Positions 45,630 through 56,427 of a DNA stretch of 64,000 nucleotides are shown one piece after another (position 1 is the stretch's first letter; every line of letters starts with the position of its first letter). Under the pieces are notes generated by a model. It searched no databases and was not told the origin of the DNA. It worked only from the letters and a program-made list of their open reading frames with translations. The DNA is taken from assembly GCA_022496185.1 (NCBI GenBank), contig WTXG01000164.1, positions 1 to 64,000 of the forward strand, written 5' to 3'. Both the position numbers and the translations under genes were made by a program. Source of the DNA: Multifurca ochricompacta. Lineage: Eukaryota > Basidiomycota > Agaricomycetes > Russulales > Russulaceae.

Positions 45630-46238
45630 AATCACATTTGTACCATATCAGAGGCTGTCTAGCACTTAAGTCAAATTAATGTCAGAGTCTATTATTTTTA
45701 TGAAGGAGTGTACCACAAGATTGATGAGCAGGGTGTAAATCGACTGACTGAAAGCCACTGGATCAGCAGATCAACAGGAGTGGCACTGGCACTACTGCCC
45801 TGAGCATGCTAACAACAATCCACACAAATGTTCTCTACATTCCCTTGTTACTCTATTACTCTACAAACTATGATTACACTCTCTGTCTAATATTTAAGGA
45901 CACTGCTTTGTGTAGCATTCACTTCAGTTTTGACCAACTAAACTGGAATGAGCATTACTTATCTTATCTTTTACCTTATTTAGTTGATGCACTACATCAC
46001 ACAGCACTCGCTACTAAACTAGGCAGCTCATTTATCTTTTATAAGTTAGTTATCATTTTTGATTTTTGCATCTGCATGAAGGCAGCATTGTCAGTCTTTC
46101 ACACATGCAGATTCACTTATGATCTTTTTTTATTGATTTTCAGTACACACTTTCAGGGTGGCATTCAAACCATGCAGCTATATCTAGGGACAATGCAACT
46201 ACTGTGAGGACAAAGGAGTTGACATGAGAGCCATGGTG
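45630..46238. other. Unassigned AT-rich sequence
   Basis: It is the left flank of Gypsy-4. A 133-codon plus frame (45806-46207) is Leu/Tyr/Phe-rich and looks like chance. On the minus strand 'aatcaataaaaaaag' near 46130 resembles a poly(A) signal and could end the decayed gene that continues at 56906. Nothing firmer is seen. Confidence 0.35.
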
Positions 46239-46243
46239 TAAAA

Positions 46244-46839
46244 TGTTACAAACCCCACTGCATCATCTTGTTCTTTTCCTTTTCACATGACTCATTGTTT
46301 GGCCTTGCTTGACTGTTGTTGATCATGTTTGTGCCTTCATTTGTACATGTTTGTTTCTTATCTCTGACCCAGGCTGTGCTTATCTATGACTTGTACTTTA
46401 CATCAGGACTCTTACATATTTTCCCACCAGAATCGCAGTTATACTGGATATGTCTTGGTATATTCTCATCTGACCCACTCTGGCCCTGTTTCCCCTTTTA
46501 GTTACATTATGACTTTGTTGATACACTGAGTGTGTTACTCCAATTCAGACTCCAATTCCTGCTGCATATATAAGGCCCACTTAGATAGCCTGTATGCCTC
46601 AGACTTGACTTCTTAATCAACTTGGTGCATTACCTTCTGGGTGATCTCTAAAGACCTGACCTCTGAATCATCTCAGTGCTTCTGGCACTCTTCTGCTCAC
46701 CAGTACTAAGGGATTAGCTCCTTGGTATTGACTTCTCACCCAAACTCTGTACACTTGAAAGACAGTGTACACTTGAACTTGTAGTTACGCTACACAACTA
46801 AGTCACATGTCATGCTGAATGCCCACACCAGGCATTACA
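46244..46839 (+). repeat. Gypsy-4 5' LTR
   Basis: 596 bp, TGTTACAA to GGCATTACA. TATATAAG at 46567-46574, then AGACTTGACTT at 46601, exactly 34 nt downstream. An ATG at 46819, inside the LTR, opens the gag frame. Confidence 0.93.
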
Positions 46840-48420
46840 TTAAGTCAAGTCTCCCCCACTGTGGCTTCATCTAGTCAAAGCCAGACTCTGCACAATGAAG
46901 AACTCATCAACTGCCAAGACGAGGATAATCTTTCACAACAGGTCCTTGGTTCTGCCATCTGGAAAGATTTTGAAACCAAGTTTGGATACTACATCTATCA
47001 TGATGACCAGTACCAGCCAGTTGAATACAACAAACAAAAACAGGTTTGGTACTGTATCCATTACTCTAGAAGCCAGCATTCCTGGGTCACTACAGGACCT
47101 GCCCCACCAGAATATGGCTTAGGACCTTGGAGAGAGAATCCTCCTGCCATCATTACCAACTCTGAACCAGAAGAATTTATCAAGGAAAACAGCAAAGACA
47201 CACAAGTTATAGCCACTAGTTTTATGGCTCCAACAGTTGCACCTGAGACCACCACATTCAGTAGATCTGCTTTGGTGTATCCCCAGATTACACAACAGAC
47301 TTCCAACACTCCAACCATTGTCTACCCAATTATGTTGACTATTGCTGCACAGTTACCCGACCCTGCTCCCCCTGCTCCAATTCTGAACCTCCCCTCCCCA
47401 TCAGGATGCCTTTTGGGAGTCCTGCCAACCACCTTCACTGGTGATTGTTCTCAGAGCAAAAAGTTCATGCTTGAGTTTGAAACCTTTAAGAACTTCAATC
47501 ATGACATCCCGCAGATCGTCAACCCCTTCCAATGCACCAACCTTTTCCTTTCACTCATTAGAGGGGATGCTGTTGACAACTGGACCATGGAGCAGATTGA
47601 GTGGCTGAATGACTGAGTCACAGCTGGAACTTGGACCACAGATGAGGATCTGTGGGATATAGTGGCACAGAGGTTTAAAGACGCCTTTACAGATGGGCAA
47701 GCCAAGCAGAAGGCTGCCAGAGAGTTGAAAACTCTGAAGATGGAGAGAGGTGACCTGGATGGATATGTTGCCAAGTTTCGTAACCTGGCCAAGCAAGCAG
47801 GATATGATGTAAATGAGGAGGCTACACTCAACCTCTTCTCCCAGGGACTGCCCAACCCCCTGGTGAAAAATATCATCCAGTTTCATCATCCTGAGACATG
47901 GGGCCAATGGACAAACACTGCCAGGAGACAGCAGCAAGATTATCTGGATTTCCAGATGTGCTTTGGCATAGATATGAAAAAGGGTAAAACCTGAGAACAG
48001 TGGAAGGCAGCATTCAGGGTAAAGCCCACTACACCATGGGACCCAATGCTATGGACACCTCAGCAGACTGAACCAAGGCCCATGCAGTGCTTACCGATGA
48101 TGAGAAGAGGACCCTTATGAAGGAAGGGCACTGCTTCCACTGCCAGGCCCAAGGGCACATGTCCAGGTTCTGTCCCAAAAAGACAGTTTGGGCTGCAGAA
48201 GCTACCATAGCCACCACTTCTACTGCAATGTCCACCACCCCACCACCCACTCCTGCATTAGCAACTTGCTGACTGCCCCAAAGACCAAGGAGCAGAAAGC
48301 AGAAGCCCTCTGGAACAGCATGATGAATGAGATGAAGGAGTATGCTCCATAATAGTAGAGAAGGCCTTTGGCCAGAAGGATTTTTGATAGGCTTGACCCC
48401 ATTGGCCTGGGCAAGAGCAC
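46819..48420 (+). pseudogene. gag: Gypsy-4 gag
   Basis: An open frame from the ATG at 46819 (in the LTR) runs 265 codons to TGA at 47614, then continues at 47620-47990 and 48087-48270. It has an N-terminal 'WKDFETKFGYYIYHDDQYQP', a Pro-rich stretch, the capsid block 'FTGDCSQSKKFMLEFETFKNF', a helical region ('MERGDLDGYVAKFRNLAKQAGYD') and a canonical CCHC knuckle 'CFHCQAQGHMSRFC' (about 48130-48172). TGA stops sit at former Arg positions. It is the most complete gag in the window. Confidence 0.85.
46842..46852 (+). promoter_or_regulatory. Gypsy-4 self-priming primer-binding site
   Basis: AAGTCAAGTCT, 2 nt inside the LTR, is the exact reverse complement of LTR bases 46601-46611. Confidence 0.85.
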
Positions 48421-48479
48421 TCCATGTTACTTCTGTGTACACTAGTCATTTCAATCCTAAAAATACCAATACATTTTGA

Positions 48480-49000
48480 AACCAAACAGAAGATGGCCAA
48501 CAGATGAATCCTGATCAACTCTGGAGCTACGGAAATTTCATCAGTCAAAGACTCCAGAAGACACTAGGACTGGGGACACAGTTACTCCCCAGGAAAAGAA
48601 CATATGGAACATAGATGGAACAGCAAACAAAGCTGGGAAAGTCACACATTGCTGTGATCTAGAAGTACAGTTGGGGAATGAACCAAACAGCTTTGCTTCC
48701 TTATCACAGATCTAGGAGACAAAGATATGGTTCTGGGATACCCCTGGTTGGTGGTGTTTGAGCCAAAGATCAATTGGGTGGAGGCAACAATGGACAAGGA
48801 CTATTACCTGGTCCTCATCACATCTCTGGGGTATGACTATGCTGCATGACACCCCCTTACCCACCATTGTTATGGGATCCACTGTCACCTGGAGTGATGT
48901 AGAGCCTGTGGATCAGGTGTACTGTTATGTTATGAAGGCATCGGAGCTGGCTCAGGCAGAAGCACAAAGGAACCCAGAAAAGACATTTGAAGAAATAGTC
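48480..49000 (+). pseudogene. Gypsy-4 aspartic protease
   Basis: The active site reads 'LINSGAT' (codon AAC at 48517-48519) where relatives have 'LVDSGAT'. A CpG transition on the opposite strand (GAC to AAC) explains the loss of the catalytic Asp. 'FLITDLGDKDMVLGYPWLVVFEP' follows near 48690-48770. Confidence 0.78.
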
Positions 49001-49069
49001 CCCAAAGACTATCATTGACACCAGAAGGTCTTCTCAGAAGAGGAGTTGCAATGTTTCCCTCCCTCTTGA

Positions 49070-50345
49070 CCATGGGACCATGCCATTGATTTTGTCCCAG
49101 ATGCCCTGCAGGCAGTTGACTGTAAAATTTACCCATTGTCCCAGCCTGAGAAGGAGGTGCTCTTGACCTTCCTGGAGGAACACCTGGCAAAGGGATATAT
49201 ACAACTGTCCAATTCCCCTTACACCTTGCTGTTCTTCTTCATCAAAAAGAAGGATGGGAAGCTGTGACCAGTACAAGATTATAGATGGATTAATGAGCTT
49301 ACAGTGAAAAACAATTATCCACTTCCCCTGATATCAGAGATCATTGACAAAATGCACAACAAGGCCTTATTCTCCAAAATGGACATTCACTGGGGGTACA
49401 ACAATATCTGCATTTGAGAAGGTGACCAGCCCAAGGCCACCTTTAAGACCAATCAAGGACTTTTTGAACCCAACGTAATGTTCTTCAGCCTGACCAATTC
49501 ACTGGCAACTTTTCAATCAATGATGAACCACATTTTCTGCAATCTTATCCTCACAGAAGAAGTGGTTGTATACATGGATGATATCTTGGTAGCCACCAAA
49601 GACAACCTCGACCACCACTGAGCCCGGGTCCACAAAGTGCTTGACATTTTGACAAAATATGATCTCTACTTGAAACCAGCCAAGTGTTCCTTTGAACAGA
49701 CCAGCATCAAATACTTGGGTGTCATCTTGGAAAATGGTCAAGTGCAAATGGATCCCATAAAAGTGCAAGGTATTTGAGAATGGTTGACTCCCTCATGTAC
49801 CAAGGATGTCAGATCATTCATTGGTTTTTGCAATTTCTACTGATGCTTTGTAAAAGGATTCTCTGCCATCACCAGACTGCTTAATGACCTTCTCAAGAAG
49901 GACACACCATGGCATTGGGATGTACCACAGCAGGAGGCATTTGAACAGATAAAGGGAATTGTCAGCTCTGAACCCATCCTTATCCAACCTGATCTCAACA
50001 AACCCTTTGAACTTGAGGTAGATGCCTCTATGTATGCCAATGGAGTGGTTCTTTCACAACAAGACAGTGCAGGAGTCTTACACCCCATTGCATTCTACTC
50101 AGAAACCTTCTCATCAGCAGAAAGGAACTATGACATCTGGGACAGAGAACTATTGGCCATTGTAAAGGCACTGCGACATTGGCAACTGTATTTGGCTGGA
50201 TCCCCACATAAAACCATTATCTACACCGACCATTCCAACCTCCTTTACTGGTGAGAGCCCCACAAGATCAGCTGACACATAGCATGAGAAGTACTGGAAC
50301 TTGAGGAATATAACTTTATACTCAAGCATGTTCTGGGGGCCCACA
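49070..50345 (+). pseudogene. Gypsy-4 reverse transcriptase and RNase H
   Basis: RT from about 49080 with 'FFFIKKKDGKL' then TGA, 'LTNSLATFQSMMN', 'VVVYMDDILVA' (about 49563-49595) and 'CSFEQTSIKYLGVIL'. RNase H: 'FELEVDASMYANGVVLSQQD' (50010-50070), 'WDRELLAIVKALRHWQ', 'IYTDHSNLLYW'. Stops are TGA at 49266, 49416, 49620, 49777, 49841, 50252 and after. The frame is otherwise almost continuous. It is interrupted by the solo LTR at 50351. Confidence 0.87.
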
Positions 50346-50350
50346 ATGCA

Positions 50351-50971
50351 TGTCACAGCTAGGTGTGTGCTGTGTCGAATCATCATTTGGGATCCAAAGT
50401 GATCCAAAGCAAGTCCTCCTATCAAGACTGATCAGGAGAAACCAAGGTCAAGACAGCAGTCAAGACCAATCAAGTTATCAAGAGGATGATTCAAGATAAC
50501 ATCCAGCCACTAACTCAAGAGGGGCACATGTGAGATGCAAAGTCAAGCAGTGACACAACGGTCCTGCCACTAGTTTCTGGGTTCAAAGATTCTCTAAGTC
50601 GCAACTTGGAGAACTCAAGGGGATTCACAGTGAGTTCTGAACACCTGGATTGAACACAGGAGAACAGACTTAAGGTCTGTTCCCTAGAGTTTGGTAGGCT
50701 TAAATACATGGTTGTAGTGCTGTTTAGGAAGGGGTCTAGCCAGTGGTAAATACAAGTATGTACTGAATGAAGTCATAACTGCATCACAGTGATATCATAG
50801 ATAAGTACACTTGCATCATATGAAAGATAAGGTGGGGCTAGACCTCATGTAAGAGGGGTTGAACCCTCTGTTATCAGTTAGCATCAGTATTTGACTGATA
50901 ATCAGCTAAGTGGTTAAAGTATAGAATAAGGAGGGAAAGAATAATGCAAAAAGAAAGAGAAAATTGTCACA
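50351..50971 (-). repeat. Solo LTR of the Gypsy-1 type, TSD atgca
   Basis: Plus-strand ends TGTCACAGC and ATTGTCACA, with atgca at 50346-50350 and 50972-50976. AAGTCTGTTCTCC reads on the minus strand. It lies between RNase H and integrase of Gypsy-4, and the coding frame is continuous across the TSD. Confidence 0.92.
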
Positions 50972-50976
50972 ATGCA

Positions 50977-52506
50977 TGGGTGGATGCATTGTCCAGACCT
51001 GCCAACAGCAATGAAGGAGAAGATGATAATGATAATATTGTAGTCCTACCAGAAGACATCTTTGCAAAGACCGCTGCCATCAGCCTTCATGACATGGACT
51101 TGTGGGCCCAAGTGATGCAAAATATGAACCAAGAACTGTGCAAGTCTTGGGCAGGGCCCCACAACCTAAAAATGATGAATGGCCTCTGGTGGAAGGATGG
51201 AGATTGCTTGGTTGTCACTGGTGGTGACAACATTAAGAGGGGGGTGATTCATTTTCACCATGACCTTCCCTCCACAGGACACCCTGGCATCGCAAACACA
51301 TATGCCTTGGCCAAACACAATTACTGGTGGCCAAACATGAAGAAGGACATAGAAGAGTATGTCAAAGGATGCACAGAGTGCCAGGCAAACAAAGTCAATA
51401 CACACCCAAAACTGCCAGCACTCTCACCCATTACACCCATCACAACAGCACCCTTCCAGACAATTTCAATGGACTTCATTGTCAAACTACCACTGTCACA
51501 AGGTTACAACTTCATACTTACCATCACAGACCATGATTGCTCTAAAGCCGCACTTTTCATCCCCTGCAATGAAACGATCTCAGCAGAAGGAGTCACAAAA
51601 CTTTACCTGAACCATGTCTATCAACACTATGGCCTTCCCCAGAAGATTATCTCCAACTGAGACCTGTGATTTGTGTCCATATTTGCATGAGCCTTATGCA
51701 AAAGTCTTGATATTCAACAAAACATTTCCACAGCCTACCACCCCCAGACTGATGGTCAATCTGAATGGACAAACCAGTGACTTGAACAATATTTATGCTT
51801 CTGGTGCAGCAAGAGGCAGAACAACTGGGCAGAATGGCTGGCAACAGCAGAGTTTGTGCACAACAGCTGGCCAAATGGGACAATGAAAACCTCTCCATTC
51901 TCCCTTATTATGGGATGGAACCCTTGTACTACCTGGACAGAGAAACCCACCAATGTGCCATCTGTCACCCAGCATATCAGCCAATGGGAAGAGATATGGG
52001 AATTGGCCAATAGAAACCTACTCAAGGCACAAAAGACCCTGACCAAGAAGCCCACAAGGTTTACACCCTACCAAGTCAGAGATCAAGTCTGGCTGGAAGG
52101 GTGCAACATCCACACTTCTCACCCCATGGCAAAATTAGCTCCCTGATGCCATGGCCCCTTCCTGATTGAACAGAAGCTGTCAGACATTATGTACAAGCTG
52201 ATGCTACCATCTTCATGGAAAATCCACCCTGTTTTCCATGCCAACCTTCTCATGCCATACAAAGAGACTTCCATACATGGGCAGAATTTCCCAAAACCAC
52301 CCCCTGAATTAATTGACAGAGAACCTGAATGGGAAGTAGAACATATTGCCAACACCAAAAGAAAAGGGCACAGGTGCAAACTTTATTACTTGATCAAATG
52401 GAAGGGCTTCCCTGATGCTGACAACTCGTGGGAAGCTGCTGTGGACATCTTTGCACCTGACCTCATCAGGGACTTCTATAGGTGCCACCCAGGAGCAGAT
52501 AAATAG
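50977..52506 (+). pseudogene. Gypsy-4 integrase with chromodomain
   Basis: HHCC finger ('HHDLPSTGHPG ... CTECQANK'), first Asp in 'SMDFIVKLP', second-Asp region at 51646-51675 where 'SDRDPRF' has become Asn, stop, Asp, Leu, stop, Phe, and the Glu region 'TDGQSE' followed by TGA. The C-terminal part is open from 51856 to 52143. The chromodomain ('EWEVEHIANT ... LIKWKGFPDADNSWEAA') lies at 52325-52450 with a stop at 52504. Four adjacent CpG transitions in the second-Asp motif destroy catalysis. Confidence 0.9.
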
Positions 52507-52567
52507 AGGACCTTGATGTGTTCACTCCCCAGTACACTTTTGCCCACCAAAGTTCACTACCAGCCTC

Positions 52568-54345
52568 ATGTTGATCTTCAACATTCACTCCTCTGCTGCT
52601 ATCAATGTGTTTCCCTTACTTCCTACTGCTCATGCTCCTTCTTGTCCACTTTCTCCTATTGACTATGATGTGGCTGCCAAAGTGGCCAAAGGGATCAGAA
52701 CCCCCAACACCAATCAAGATTTTAATCTGCCCAAACACCCACACCCAAATGACCTAATTGACATCAACTTCAGTGACGAGATACCCAACTTCCCCTTCTT
52801 CCCAAATGATCCAAAGTCCCCCTTTTATTTTCCCCTTATGATCCCCACATCCCAAGGAGATGGCAAGACCAAGATTGCCAAGTACATTTATTACACAAAC
52901 AAAGGTATGGTGTTATGTCCAGTGCAGGATGTTTCCACATGACTTGTGTGACAGCGTTGTACATGTATTCAGATAAGAAGCCAATAAGACTTCTTGGAGT
53001 TAAGTGGGACAAGTCAAAGTCAGAGGGGCTGTTCCCTAAGATGATGTTAAGCAGGAAAGCGCCAGAAGCACTGAGACAGATGAGTCAAAGGGTTCAAGGG
53101 GAAGTCCAGAAGACAAGCACTGATGTATTCAATAAGTCAAGTCTGAGGTCTACAGCATAGTTACAGCAGACTTATATACATAATTGAATGGGCATCTATG
53201 AGATAAGGAAATGGAGTCAAGTGGGCCTGAATATATGAAAGTGGAGGGCATAAAGCCTGGCTTCTGATAGGGAATTAAGTAAGTGTCTGGTCTTAGAGAT
53301 AAGGAGATACAAGATAAGCTGATAACAGTGAACAATGTACAAACAAGTCCAAATACAGTCATGGGGATGGGAGGAGAGCATGTGATGGATCCCAGGAGGG
53401 GGATGTAATCAGAAAGTGTAGTGTAGGTGGGAGAGCTGGGTTCGCATTGGGGAGGGTAAAGAAAAGAGGGGTGCTCAGTGGGGTTTGTAACATATGGATG
53501 TAGCAGGCTGTCTGGAGAAAGGAGGGCCAGTGTATGGGGCCCCTGTCTGCCTTGAAGAAAAACAAATTGACTGCCTCCACTATGTCTTGGGGCCAGAACA
53601 TTTAGAACATCTCTCCAGCACTGACCCCCATGCCTTTGCAATCAATGAGGTCCTCCATGATTTGCATATGCTGTGACTTACTGCCAAAGTTGCATGGCTG
53701 CTTAAATTTCAAGCACTTAAGGCCAACCTCAACATGCAGTACAATGATTATACAAGGCAGATGACAAGGATTTTGCAGGGTATCTTTGATGTTGAACAGC
53801 ATCTAGTGTCCATTAGGACACAGTTGGAGGTGGGAGAGGCATATCAGACCATATCAGAACAGTACACCGACATTTTTGCCTGGCCTCTCCCTTGTTGTCC
53901 CCTTGAACTCACACCCTGACTTAATCTGAGTTGCCTCAAAATGCCATGTCTGCATGAAAACCCAGGAGGTCAGACTTGCTGGTGCTGCGGCAGCAAGCAC
54001 CATCTCAGCTGGTGTTGCCCCACTGCCAAGAAACAATGTTGACACTGCCAGAGCACATCACACTGGAGCCACCAGTGTCTGTTCCACCACCTTACACAGG
54101 CCCCCACCATTCTCAACCCATCTGGGTGGTGTGGCAAGTGCCTCTCCCACAATGCTGGTCATTGAGAAATTGACTGTCACATTTATGACTGCTGCTTTTG
54201 ATGTGGGAGGTGAGGGCCCTATGGTTTTCTATGAACACACATTTGCCCCATGGACAAAGACAAGGAGAATTATGATGCTGACCACTATGCTGTAGCCAAC
54301 AACTACCTCTCCTTGGTACAGGATGATGATGGTATGCCAATCTAG
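52568..54345 (+). pseudogene. Gypsy-4 ORF3 with tandem zinc knuckles, split by a solo LTR
   Basis: From ATG 52568 the frame runs to the solo LTR at 52911, resumes at 53498 and ends at TAG 54343. It parallels Gypsy-2 ORF3 throughout: 'HPHPNDL', 'PNFPFFPNDP', 'MDVAGC...GPVYGAP', 'AINEVLHDL', a coiled-coil-like 'QMTRILQGIFDVEQHLVSIRTQLEVGEAYQ', then Cys arrays. Knuckles: 'CWCCGSKHHLSWCC', then a C-x2-C-x4-H-x4-C unit with one TGA, then 'WCGKCLSHNAGH' and a Cys/His-rich tail. Both proteins end 'QDDDG' plus three residues and a stop. TGA stops replace Arg. A nucleic-acid-binding role is inferred. Confidence 0.75.
52911..53492 (-). repeat. Solo LTR of the Gypsy-2 family, TSD tatgg
   Basis: TGTTATGTCC to TTGTAACA on the plus strand, tatgg at 52906-52910 and 53493-53497. 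It contains AAGTCAAGTCT near 53131, a CpG-decayed version of the Gypsy-2 motif. Confidence 0.92.
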
Positions 54346-54363
54346 CTGGCTCTGCTAGGACTT

Positions 54364-54376
54364 AGAGAGGGGGTAA
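54364..54376 (+). other. Gypsy-4 polypurine tract
   Basis: AGAGAGGGGGTAA directly precedes the TG of the 3' LTR. Confidence 0.85.
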
Positions 54377-54891
54377 TGTTACAAATCCTGCTGCGTCATC
54401 TTGTTCTTTTCCTTTTCATGTGACTTGTTGTTTGGCCTCACTTGACTGTTGTTGATTGTGTTTGTGCCTTCATTTGTACATGTTTGTTTCTTATCTCTGA
54501 CCCAGGCTGTGCTTATCTATGACTTGTACTTTACATCAGGACTCTTACATATTTTCCCACCAGAATCACAGTTATACCAGATATGTCTTGGTATATTCTC
54601 ATCTGACCCACTCTGGCCCCATTTCCCCTTTTAGTTACATTATGACTTTGTTGATACACCAAGTGCATTACTCCAATTCAGACTCCAATTCCTGCTGTGT
54701 ATATAAGGCCTGCTTAGATAGCCTGTATGCCTAGGGCCTAGCATGAGTGCACTCGTGAGTTACCTGGATCCGAACTCATGGGTATTTAGATTAGATAATC
54801 CCATACTCAGATCCGCATGAGTATGTTCCCATGGATCACCCGGAGCCGCAAGTCCTATACTCGCATGGATCCAAGTACTTGTGGGTATACT

Positions 54892-55415
54892 TGTCACAGT
54901 TAGGTGCGGAACTGTGTCGAATGTTGATCAAGAGCTAGCCTCCAAGTCAAGATGTATCAAGTTCAAGTCAAGACTTCAAGCCTTTAGCAGAGTCAAGTTG
55001 GTTCAAGCGCACAACAAAGTCGATAGGGCACGCACGTGAGATTCGAAGTCGACGGCAGAGACTCTAAGTCCTGCAACAAGTTCAAGATGATGAAGGCTCT
55101 CCAAGTCACATCTTGGAGAGTTCAAGTGGGGCTCTAACTGAGAGGATTTGATGAAGTCTGAAGCACCTTTGATTGAACACAAGAGAACAGACTTAGGTCT
55201 GTCTCTCTACTCTAGTTGGTCTTTAAATACATGTAGTTCTAGCTATGTCATAGTAAATAGAAGGTTCTAGGACTATGACATAGTATCTAAATGGTTGTGC
55301 AGTAGAACGAGCTAGAACTAAGGAGAATTAGGAGGGGTTAGGCCCTCAGTAAGCAAAACACCAGTGAAACACAATGTCAAGTCATTAGTAACATCGCAGG
55401 GAGAATTCTGTCACA
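54892..55415 (-). repeat. Solo LTR of the Gypsy-1 type, TSD atact, third nesting level
   Basis: Plus-strand ends TGTCACAGT and TCTGTCACA, atact at 54887-54891 and 55416-55420. TATTTAAA and TAAGTCTGTTCTC read on the minus strand about 34 nt apart. It lies inside n3, inside the Gypsy-4 3' LTR. Confidence 0.92.
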
Positions 55416-55572
55416 ATACTTGTAGGTTTACTTGTAAGGTTTGAGGCAGCCAGAGATCTTCATCTTGCATACACAGAAAGAATATATATATTACTACAAT
55501 CCCACGAAGTTTCAAGTCAGATCATGCATCCGATCCAAAATAAAACAAGAATCAGTTACAATATCTATAGAA

Positions 55573-55606
55573 ATGCAAAAAAACGCAAAAAAACGCAAAA
55601 AAACGC
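55573..55606. repeat. CGCAAAAAAA triplet microsatellite
   Basis: Three perfect copies of a 10-bp unit with CpG at each junction, inside n3. Confidence 0.8.
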
Positions 55607-55720
55607 GAAGTGTGGGGCATGCTGATTGGACCGTGCATTGCCTTCCTATCTAGGAAGGTAGGCTTAAGAATGCATGCGTCGGCACACGTCAGTACAGAGA
55701 TGCCAGGATCACACCTAATT

Positions 55721-56303
55721 GATAAGATCAAAAACGCGTTCACAATTAATTAGATACTTAGGATATACATCTAAGTGATAAGATCAAAAATGTGTTCACA
55801 GTTAATTAGATACTTGCGGTATACATCTAATACAAGTGATAAGATCAAAAATGCATTCACAATTAATTAGATACTTAGGATGTACATCTAAGTGATAAGA
55901 TCAAAAATGCGTTCACAATTAATTAGATACTTAGGATGTACATCTAAGTGATAAGATCAAAAATGCATTCACAATTAATTAGATACTTGGGATATACATC
56001 TAAGTGATAAGATCAAAAATGCGTTCACAGTTAATTAGATACTTAGGATATACATCTAATACAAGTGATAAGATCAAAAATGCGTTCACAATTAATTAGA
56101 TACTTGGGATGTACATCTAAGTGATAAGATCAAAAATGCATTCACAATTAATTAGATACTAAAGATATACATCTAAGATAATACAAGTGATAAGATCAAA
56201 ACGCATTCACAATTAATTAGATACTAAAGATATACATCTAAGATAATACAAGTGATAAGATCAAAACGCATTCACAATTAAATAGATACAAGTGATAAAA
56301 TCA
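55721..56303. repeat. 56-bp minisatellite, about ten copies, inside n3
   Basis: The unit runs from GATAAGATCAAAAATGCGTT to TACATCTAAGT. Some copies carry a 6-7 bp 'atacaa' extension, and the last copies are diverged and shortened. The 'atgcgttc' position varies as cgcg, gcg, gca and gtg among units, as expected from CpG deamination. TTAGAT...ATCTAA makes a small dyad in each unit. Copies keep constant length and no unique spacers lie between them, so this is not a CRISPR array. Confidence 0.93.
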
Positions 56304-56350
56304 ATTCTGCATAACCCTATATATAATATATTGTGTGTCTTTGCCAGTGA

Positions 56351-56427
56351 GGCTGGGTGGCTTAGTGGTTAGAGCACCGGACTGAGCTTGTTCCCGGAGG
56401 TCTTAGGTTCAATCCATGTTTCAGCCA
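56351..56427 (+). ncRNA. tRNA-like sequence with Pol III A and B boxes; possible SINE head
   Basis: GGCTGGG (56351-56357) can pair with TTCAGCC (56420-56426), with two G-U pairs. The D arm GCTTAGTGGTTAGAGC forms a four-pair stem. The A box TGGCTTAGTGG and B box GGTTCAATCC are close to consensus. The anticodon stem (CCGGA with TCCCGG) needs an extra base and the T stem is broken, so this is not a functional tRNA. The tail 'ctaggttgatgagcctag' then A/T-rich sequence could be a SINE body. Confidence 0.5.

Noticed and set aside
40754..45666. ctagcact at 40754-40761 and 45659-45666 as a TSD for hAT-2
   Set aside because: The 8-mers match, but the sequences just inside (agtgttt and aggctgt) do not form inverted repeats. 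Kept as a possibility only, and the hAT-2 borders are left open.
45806..46207. 133-codon plus-strand frame
   Set aside because: AT-rich Leu/Tyr/Phe composition, no homology recognised, no support from context.
55721..56303. Minisatellite as a CRISPR array
   Set aside because: The repeated unit itself fills the array with no unique spacers, and the context is a eukaryotic transposon.
56351..56427. Functional tRNA gene
   Set aside because: The T stem does not pair and the anticodon arm has an extra base.
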